Origin: Rehmannia glutinosa
Taxonomy: Eukaryota > Streptophyta > Magnoliopsida > Lamiales > Orobanchaceae
Assembly: GCA_016081115.2 (NCBI GenBank)
Contig: JABTTQ020001479.1
Span: forward strand, 124,001 to 188,000
DNA: 64,000 nt
Direction of reading: 5' to 3'
Shown here: positions 56,687-64,000 of the stretch, piece by piece
Layout: every line of letters begins with the position of its first letter
Position numbering within the stretch: the first letter of the stretch is position 1
Notes under the pieces: model-generated
Databases searched by the model: none
The model's input: the letters and a program-made list of their open reading frames with translations, nothing else
What the model was told of the DNA's origin: nothing
Made by a program: the position numbers and the translations under genes

Positions 56687-57228
56687 TAGGGATAGCAACG
56701 GGACGGATCTAACCAAACTTGAACTCGCCCTGCCAAGGAAAAGGGTAAAACCGAGACCCAATCTGACCCGCTTTAAGATCTGACCCGTCCTGCTACATGA
56801 CCCGCGGGGCGGGTCTAGACCCGTCCGTCATTATATTCTCACAGTTTAAAGGTGCAATTGTGAAACCTGTTAGCATGCAACAACCTTGAGCATATTTCGA
56901 AATTAGATATTTGCATTTCATGTCATCTCAACAGCCTTGCTAACAACTAAATCTAAAGTAAAACATTCTGAGGTAGGAAAATTAATAAACAATGTAAAGA
57001 AGTCAAGTTTGTAATGTAAACAAAGGTGGAAAAAAATTTAAAATAAAAAGAAAAAAAATAATGTACCGGGGGTGGGGGGGGGTCCAATATGATCCATTAC
57101 CTTCCCCGGACCCGGGCTGATTTTAGATTTTTTGTCAGGGACCCACTTTGTCGGATCTAATAAACCCGTCTCGTATGGGGCAGGTTTGATACGGGACTCG
57201 GTTTTAACCCGTCTTACTGTCATTCCTA
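56687..57228. mobile_element. hAT-like MITE
   Basis: The ends are TAGGGATAGCAACGGGACGG and, inverted, TAGGAATGACAGTAAGACGG. The flanks GAGACTTC and GACTTTTC match at 5 of 8, so the TSD is decayed or absent. The interior has many GACCCG words. Confidence 0.5.
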
Positions 57229-57269
57229 GACTTTTCGGCTTGACCATAAAATCTACTATATATTATATC

Positions 57270-57462
57270 ATTGTTCTAAAAATTCCCGCTCAGGCCCGAT
57301 TAGTCTCCTCCTAGGCGCTAGGCCCCCCTTGTCCGCCTACGTTATTCTTCCTATTAGACCCCGCTTAACCCCGCCCAGATTCCACCTAATCCTACCCAAA
57401 ATCCGCCTAGGCGCTAGACCAGTCTGTCGTCTGACTAGCGCCTAGTACTTTTTAAAACATTG
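57270..57462. mobile_element. MULE-type MITE with 9-bp TSD
   Basis: TATATTATATC context: TATTATATC at 57,261-57,269 and 57,463-57,471. The ends are ATTGTTCTAAAAA and, inverted, CAATGTTTTAAAAAG. The interior is rich in GCCTAGGCGCTAG words, a widespread plant repeat type. Confidence 0.65.
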
Positions 57463-57565
57463 TATTATATCATGTCAATATTTATTCATATATATTTTGG
57501 TCTCATCTCTAGAAACTCCATGGTCCAGCTTTTTTGTTGTTTTCTTTCTTATAAAAAAAAAACAT

Positions 57566-57590
57566 AATATAATATAATAATAATAATAAC

Positions 57591-57632
<42 letters not shown>
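57566..57632. repeat. AAT/ATA trinucleotide microsatellite
   Basis: About 20 units of AAT with two AAC interruptions. Confidence 0.9.
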
Positions 57633-57639
57633 CTCTCAG

Positions 57640-58205
57640 AAAAAAAACAATAATAATAACAATATATTGCAATAAGCCAAAAAGAATTGCAATAGAGTTA
57701 CAATTTTTGCCTTCTGATTTTGAGTCAATAGACAATTTCATGAAAATTAACATAGTAGATTTTTTCATGAAAATCGGACTTTATTAAATTTGAATCGCTG
57801 GATTTCACCTATTTTATGGATTAAGACAAGACAAGGTAGCTTGTATCTTGATCTTACGACGTAGCTTGTATTTTATGGTAGTTGATCACAGGTTCGAGTT
57901 ACCTAAAAAGGAATGGGAGAAACCTTAGTATCCTCATAAAAAATTTAAATAAAAAAAATGTTGTGGATTAAAGAAAAGAAGTATTACAGGCTTAGAACAT
58001 CCCCAAGAGACTCTTCCAACACACTCTTTGTATTTGACTATTTATTTCAAACTTTGTGTGATTTTTGGAAATTGCCTTCCAAAATGGTCATTAATAGTGC
58101 AAGAAAACAATAAATAGGATTTGTAAGTAATTGATCAACTAATGCAATTAATTATAGAGAGTTGTTTTGCTCTCTAAATTTGGAGAGTGAAAACTCATTC
58201 TTTAA
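57640..58205. other. spacer without recognised features
   Basis: No gene, RNA or element boundary seen. Confidence 0.5.
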
Positions 58206-58511
58206 CACTACAAGAAAATTCCAGTTTACTGACAGAAATAATTTTGTCACTAAATTTTATCTTAGAATATCTACAGAATAAAAAAATATTATTTTTTCCC
58301 AAATTATACCCACAAATTACTGACAGATTGCCGATAGTTTTTCAATTTACCGACAGATTTTCTGTAGGTAGATACCAACAGTTTTAGATTCTGTAGATAA
58401 ATCTATTGCCTACAATGATTTTACCTACAATAATTTTACATACATTTTACAATTTTCTTAATACTTACCTACAGATTTTTCTGTAGGTAAATTGGTTTTT
58501 TTCTTGTAGTG
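58206..58511. mobile_element. short CACTA-type MITE
   Basis: The ends are CACTACAAGAAAATTCCAG and TTTTTTTCTTGTAGTG. The flanking trinucleotides are TAA and CAA, so the TSD is imperfect. Subterminal CTACAGA/TCTGTAG words occur on both sides. Confidence 0.75.
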
Positions 58512-58992
58512 CAAATTTTAAAATTAAAATAAAGAGTTTGTTGGAGATGATTTTTAGTGTATGACTCTTTAAAATAAAGAATATTTTTAATTAGAGAGTC
58601 GTTTGGTAATGTTCTAACAACCTTAGACAGTACAAAGTGTTAAATGCCAAAAAAGGAACTGGTAGGAATAATAATTAACCCTATCCCAAATTGAATTCTA
58701 TGCTTTAGCACATCATTAATTTATTTTCCTGACAGGACTTGCAGTAGTATCGGCCACTTTTCTTGGAATTATTTAACTCAAATGAATCTAACAGTCATAG
58801 TCATTGCTTTCATTATAAGAACAGTGGTCTATTGTAAATCATTCTGGATATGGTGTTTTAATGGCTAACATAGGATTCACTAGTTTTATATTAATGACTA
58901 TGGTTGTGACTTGTGAAGGACTTCATTAATCAATTTCATATATGGTTCAATATAGATCCAATTTCAAGAATCGCCAAGCATGTCTCAATAAG
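58512..58992. other. spacer without recognised features
   Basis: No gene or repeat boundary seen. Confidence 0.5.
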
Positions 58993-59005
58993 GTAGTGTT
59001 TGCAA

Positions 59006-59777
59006 CAGTGACGAGCCAAGAATTTCGGGTAGGGGCCCAACCAATATTAATATATAAAGTTTTCGTTGGATTTTTGGACATATCTCCATAATAAAATAGT
59101 TTTAAACATGTTTTTTTAATCATTTTTTAGTTCAAATTTCCACTTGGTCTTTTTTTCATTTCTAGTGACCGTTCCATGACTCAGTACCGAAAATATATGA
59201 CATCAATTTTTTGAAATATAATCAAGTACATCACCAGATAACACAAGAAGGTATGAATATATCAAAATGGTTAGAAAATATATATTTGAAAAATATGACT
59301 ATTTATCATTTTTACAAAACATAAGTAGACCATTTGACCATTGCCACATATTAAAATGAAAAAAGAATACATCAAATTTAAAATAAATAGAAGTTTTAGA
59401 TTAAGTCATTATATTAATTCAATCACATCTAATATTCAAAAATAAATAATAAAATACAATTACATCAATATACCAAAAAAGACAAATAGAGACACAAGAG
59501 AATTATGCAAAAAATCAAGTTAAAGTTCATGGGGAGCTTAAAAAATCTACAAAATTTTAAGAAAAGAGGAAAAATGGCGAAGACTCATATTTTTTAAGAT
59601 TCACGAATTAAAATAGGAAAAATTAATGCAATATAATTCAAGATTTTTTTCCTATTTTTCTATTTTTTATTTAGTTTAAATTTAAAAAATAAAATGACCA
59701 AAATACCCCTGCTCTTTTTCAAAATTTGGGGGGGGGGGGGGGCAGTGCCCCTTGGCCCTTTAATAGCTTCATCTCTG
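59006..59777. mobile_element. hAT-type non-autonomous element, 8-bp TSD
   Basis: Flanked by GTTTGCAA at 58,998-59,005 and 59,778-59,785. The ends are CAGTGACGAGCCAAG and, inverted, CAGAGATGAAGCTAT. An internal G run (59,729-59,742) lies beside the right end. No transposase. Confidence 0.8.
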
Positions 59778-60137
59778 GTTTGCAAATAATTATGGATTTA
59801 TAGCAGTAGTTGAGAATAAAAAAAGTAGTATCTTTTGCAAATGGAATCTAAAAGTTGAAAAAATAAAAGTTGGAATATTTGGGGAAAACACACTTTCAAA
59901 ATTAGCTTTGGTGACAAAAACACCCATATATGAAAGATATGATATATAGGAAGAAATATCACTTTTGGATTATGACATAATTTGAGAATGAAAATCTCAA
60001 AAACAAACTTCTTATTTACAAAAATACCAAAAGCACATATCCAATATCGAAAGCACCACATCCCCAACTTTTAGATCACCCCCAAATTTTAGATTTCGAT
60101 TAAATAAAGTATAAACAAATGCAATAGCAAAAGTTTA

Positions 60138-61796
60138 GATTGTGCTTGCTTGTATTCTCATTTCCGTAATTTCCATTTTTGGAAAAAAAAATTTATGAGA
60201 TGTGTGTTTGTTTATGGAAAAAATAATTTTTTATAAAAAAAAACTCATTTTCTACAAAATTAACGCACTCCTCTTTTACTTTCACATTCGCAATACCCAA
60301 CAATGCTATTTATTTTTCTCGCTTATATTCACATAAAGAATTTTGTAATTTCTTTAATTTATCAATAATTTTATTATTTTTCTCTTAATCGCGATAACAA
60401 AAGGTATAAAATGAGATCCATATGTAGACACCTAAATTTACTGCCAAATATTGCTAGTGTCAAAATCTCCATTCTTGGCCATCAAGACAAGATCATGCAA
60501 ATAAGGAAGTGATTTACCAATGTTTTGGTAAATAAATCAAGTCAAATCAAATCAAATCACAATCTTTTGATTATGGCAAGATATGCAAGACAAATCATGA
60601 TCGGCCAATCAAATCGCCTCGTTTCATCCGACAATTATGGCAAGAATTTCATCCTACACCTGGAGGCCCTCTTCATAATTCATAGACACAAAAAAAAATC
60701 TTAGAGAAGAAGTCCAAGCAAGAGGCGAATTCTCTCAAATCAAAAAGTCTAAATCCAAGGAAGTCCACGGTGTTCAAGGTGCAATTCAAGGCGTTCATCA
60801 CGGATTCGACTCAAGTTTAGCGTTTAATTCTGAATTAAGCTGTCAAGCCCTCGAATTAACGTTATTCCGGCTCAAATTCAAGCTCGAAGGAGATCAAGCG
60901 ACGAATCTATCTTCAAAAATTCAAATATTATTCTTGAAGAGAAAAATCAGAGGATTATTAGGAATTGTACTCCTTTTATTTCAGTTGATTCAATAAATTT
61001 TATTTGTATTACTTTTTCTTGTCTATAATATTTGCAGACAAAAAATTTGTGTTACACCATATTGCCTATTTTTAATTTAATTTTTATTCAATTTTCTTGC
61101 ATTATATTTTACACTATTATTTCCACACAAAATTTCACAATCACCAATTTCTAAAAAATTCTCCACCACATCAATACGATAATTATTTTTTCTGAACACA
61201 TCCAACTTTGATTTTTAAAAATAATTTCATCAGAAAAATGAAAGTAGGCAGAAGGAAAGTACAAGCAGTTTCATAAGGCTTGTGCTTTCCTTCCGTCCAC
61301 TTTCATTTTCTGAGTGGATAGTGATGACATTATTTTTAAAAGTCAAAGTTGGATGTGTACAAAAAAGATAATTATTGTGTTGATGTGATGGAGAATTTTT
61401 TAGAGATTGATGATTGTTTGTGAGATTTTTTGTGAAAATAATAGTGTAAAATATAATGCAAGAAAATTGAATAAAAACACCAAACCAAAAATAGGCAATA
61501 TTTTTCCTCAAAAAAAAATAGGCAATATGGATCTAATTTTATACCTTTTGTTATCACGATTAAAAAAAGTAAAAAAATTGTTGATAAATTGAAGAAATTA
61601 CCTAATTCGTTATGTGAATTTAATAAAGAAAGAAATATTTAGTTTTTTTGGCTATTGGAAAATGTTAATGAGAAGGAGAACGTGAGTTAATTTTGGAGAA
61701 AAATGATATTTTTTTCAAGAAAATATTTTATTTATTCCACAAACAATCATACATCTCATGAAAATTATGGAAATGGAAATACAAGCAAACACAACC
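60138..61796. mobile_element. Harbinger-type foldback element interrupted by a solo LTR
   Basis: The ends are GATTGTGCTTGCTTGTATT and, inverted, GGTTGTGTTTGCTTGTATT, with TTA on both sides (60,135-60,137; 61,797-61,799). The whole element folds on itself: 60,138-60,422 plus 61,062-61,270 pairs with 61,285-61,796 (for example AACAAAAGGTATAAAATGAG at 60,398 with the inverse at 61,537). Arms of about 500 bp make it a long hairpin. Confidence 0.75.
60423..61056 (+). repeat. 634-bp solo LTR, 5-bp TSD
   Basis: TGTAGACACCTAAATTTACT at the start and TTTGTGTTACA at the end give TG...CA ends. CCATA duplications lie at 60,418-60,422 and 61,057-61,061. The size and TGTAGACACC start recall Ty3/gypsy (Athila/Tat-like) LTRs, which is only a resemblance. 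It splits one arm of the foldback, so it is younger than the foldback. Confidence 0.8.
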
Positions 61797-61815
61797 TTAC
61801 ATTTGCAAACACTAC

Positions 61816-62395
61816 AAATTAATTTTTGTTTTCCAACTAAAAGTTGAGAATCACTTTTCTTTAGTGTTTGCAAACAGGAACATTAAATATTTTACTATCG
61901 GTAACTAATTGCAATCCGCAAATGTTGGGTTTTGAGTTAGATCCCATGCATCCAATTAAGAAATATGAGAATAGAGCCTAGTTCTGTCAAAAACAACATT
62001 TCAAGTCTTTTTGAAGTACACATCACATACAAGTAAGCAGCCTCCAACAAAATGAATTTCAATTACACCAAAAAAATCGACGTATAAACAACAAACGAGT
62101 AATTGTACAATCAAAACTACATACATAATCAAAATCGTATTGAACAGCAAACACACTCCAGCTAAAACCATCTACAACGTTGGTCAATGTATTCTTTGTA
62201 TCTCTATAGCATATTCGTCAAACAAACTCGGTTTCAGCTGTACCTCAATCGGGCAACCAAATATCTCAGTGAACCAAAATCAATCATTGACTATCAAGCT
62301 TCTGTACAGTTTTGACCAAGAATATCGCATGCAAAATCCTCGATACTGCTAATTTACATCTCTTCACAAAGGTAAAGTGCCGTGTCATTAAGTTC
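61816..62395 (-). other. 3' flank and probable 3' UTR of VPS45
   Basis: No coding frames of note. The segment just below the VPS45 stop (about 62,040-62,395) is likely the 3' UTR. The polyadenylation site is not evident. Confidence 0.4.
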
Positions 62396-63985
62396 TCATA
62401 TCACATTACTGGTCGTCCGAGTAATTCTCTGAGCTTCTTCAAGGTCCTTCAAAAACCTACATGTTCATTTATATAATTTTAGGCAATCCACAAAATGGAA
62501 ATGTACATCTAACAGAAATTTAACAGCGAAAAGTACAAAAAATGAAAATAAAACTTTTCAAGTGTACAGAGAGAGTAGTCTATCTGCACTAAAATTGAAC
62601 ATAATTAAAGAGCAGATGAACAAATGGTGACTAATTTTGTCAGCTCAGTAAAAACATTTTATATCAACTAAAATCCACACAAACCTCTTTGAATTGAGGA
62701 CAGCTGAACCACCAAGGATGAAACGAATTCCAGAATTTGTAGCATTTTGTAGAGAAACAGAGCGTGCCTCCTCGTAAGTAGTCCCACCAACAATGAAAAT
62801 TATCACATCCTGTGGCCTGTCAAAGAAATATGCCCGAAGATAATTATCATATAGACGCTATATAATTCATTAATGTGCTACACATACTTAGAAGTAAATA
62901 AGATATTGTACATGACAATTTGTGAAAATCAAACAATGATCTGTTTTTCAGGAGCCTAGTTGCAAGCCAAGTTTCTATATCCATTACATATTCTCCTTCA
63001 TCTCAAGTTTCTACTCTCTCAACTAACATATAACGCAAGATTAGATTTTTATCCTAAGGCAACATAGAGCACTTGGCATCAATAACTTCTCTACTCGATG
63101 AGCCATAATTCCGTCTCCAATTAATGATTTTCTAAGCTATGATCAAACCTGAATGCAACACAGCTTATTCCCAGCTAAAGGCTTGATTAACCCTAGTTGA
63201 AATTTGGTTTCCTACTTACGCTGTCATTCTGCCATGAGAAATCACATATTAAATTGTGGTTGATGGTGGGAGACCAATTTCCAATTCTCCAATCCCAAAT
63301 TACTGCGAAAGATAACCTATGGTTGTATGCTCAAGAACGTAAGCATAACCACTTGACTCCACATCTGGGGAGTTTTTAAGCCCAGTCAGGAGTAATTATG
63401 TGGACTGGACTATAAGGCAACATACTGTCATCTGGCTTGTTGGCCACAATCGTGATGCTAGTAGTATACCTTGATTGATTTCAACTTCGTTTTCGTCTTC
63501 TAGGTTAAGATCCACCAATTACCAATCCTCTTAAGACCTGCTGATTTCAAGTACCGAATGCACAAATTGGTATCCTTGGAACGAGCACAATTTTTAACAG
63601 TGGATTTGAATAAAAAAACAAATAGGTTTGCATAACCTGGCTCAAGAGTATGGAAGATTTACATCGACAGTTATGATAGCTCATTTAAATTATATTTAAA
63701 GAGCTTTTCTTGCGAAAAAACACTCTAATCACACCATATTTTCAATGCTACTAGTTTAAAAATATACACAGTTAATATCAGACACTAAAATGAGCATAAA
63801 AAATAACCACATTAGATCTTGAGGCAAACCATATGACCAAAAATAAACCTTTAGAAACCCCACCTAGCTTGCTGGAAATGATTTCCAACATAAGGGTAGT
63901 CCACATCTCTCAAACGGCCTTTAACAATGCTCTCCATTGTTTGAGATAGCAGAGGCTGATGCTGGGTGTACACATTCTCCACCCC
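62396..63985 (-). CDS. VPS45: VPS45 homolog (Sec1/Munc18 family), last three exons, 5' part outside the window
   Basis: Host gene on the - strand. Exons are 63,985-63,864, 62,816-62,685 and 62,456-62,396, with GT-AG introns and continuous phase. The readable protein is GVENVYTQHQPLLSQTMESI, VKGRLRDVDYPYVGNHFQQA, then RPQDVIIFIVGGTTYEEARS, NATNSGIRFILGGSAVLNSK and RFLKDLEEAQRITRTTSN before the stop at 62,396-62,398. This is the conserved C-terminal end of Sec1-like proteins and matches my memory of plant VPS45. VPS45 binds the SNARE TLG2/SYP41 type syntaxin and supports vesicle fusion at the trans-Golgi network and vacuolar trafficking. No damage is visible. Intron 63,863-62,817 is about 1.05 kb. 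Confidence 0.9.
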
Positions 63986-64000
63986 CTGAAAAAGCATGAA

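Larger units (their letters stand above)
58993..61815. mobile_element. possible outer TIR element hosting two nested transposons
   Basis: GTAGTGTTTGCAA at 58,993 and its inverse TTTGCAAACACTAC at 61,802-61,815 would be the ends of an element of about 380 bp once the nested hAT and Harbinger elements are removed. A third copy of TAGTGTTTGCAAAC lies at 61,863, so a separate 75-bp element at 61,802-61,877 is an alternative. No TSD is certain. Confidence 0.35.

Noticed and set aside
57475..57768. 97-codon minus-strand ORF rich in tyrosine
   Set aside because: It is a translation of the AAT microsatellite.
63197..63379. 60-codon plus-strand ORF
   Set aside because: It lies in an intron of VPS45 on the other strand and lacks features.

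Overview
This window is nuclear DNA from a flowering plant, most likely a eudicot. The evidence is two spliced host genes with plant-specific families, AT-rich spacers, and a dense, layered set of plant transposons. Lineage below eudicot is a guess (Lamiales would fit the repeat flavour) and no prokaryotic feature is present. All element boundaries were read by eye from terminal repeats and target-site duplications (TSDs); nothing was searched or computed.

Layout. (1) 1-16,880: two related SIRE-type Ty1/copia retrotransposons in opposite orientation. Element 1 (+) runs gag-protease-integrase-RT-RNase H and breaks off inside an env-like ORF at 6,278. There it meets the 3' LTR (6,279-7,793) of element 2 (-), which carries a long broken env-like region after pol and is cut in gag at 16,880. 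(2) 16,881-22,600: AT-rich spacer with small DNA transposons. (3) 22,613-23,710: an intact three-exon DUF506 host gene (+). (4) 24,000-28,112: a SINE-like fragment and two Mutator-like (MULE) elements with exact 9-bp TSDs, one with a Harbinger-type element inside it. (5) 28,379-36,615: an 8.2-kb unit with inverted ends and a 9-bp TSD that encloses a nearly genome-length, decayed endogenous pararetrovirus (Caulimoviridae) on the - strand. (6) 37,287-41,712: a hAT MITE and a 4.3-kb probable Ty3/gypsy solo LTR. (7) 41,731-53,617: a nest of TIR elements that favour TA repeats. The largest is a ~10.2-kb relic with a FAR1-type transposase exon and an Ulp1-associated ORF, and it holds three further elements and a 1.2-kb palindrome. 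(8) 53,618-61,880: a dispersed repeat, two CACTA elements, hAT and MULE MITEs, and a three- to four-level nest (hAT, Harbinger foldback, solo LTR). (9) 62,396-63,985: the last three exons of a VPS45 (Sec1/Munc18) gene on the - strand, continuing past the window end.

Functionally only DUF506 and VPS45 look like working host genes; everything between is mobile DNA in decay. The most unusual points are the pararetrovirus enclosed between DNA-transposon-like ends, several TIR families whose interiors are long degenerate arrays of short words, and the head-to-head palindrome at 48.3 kb.
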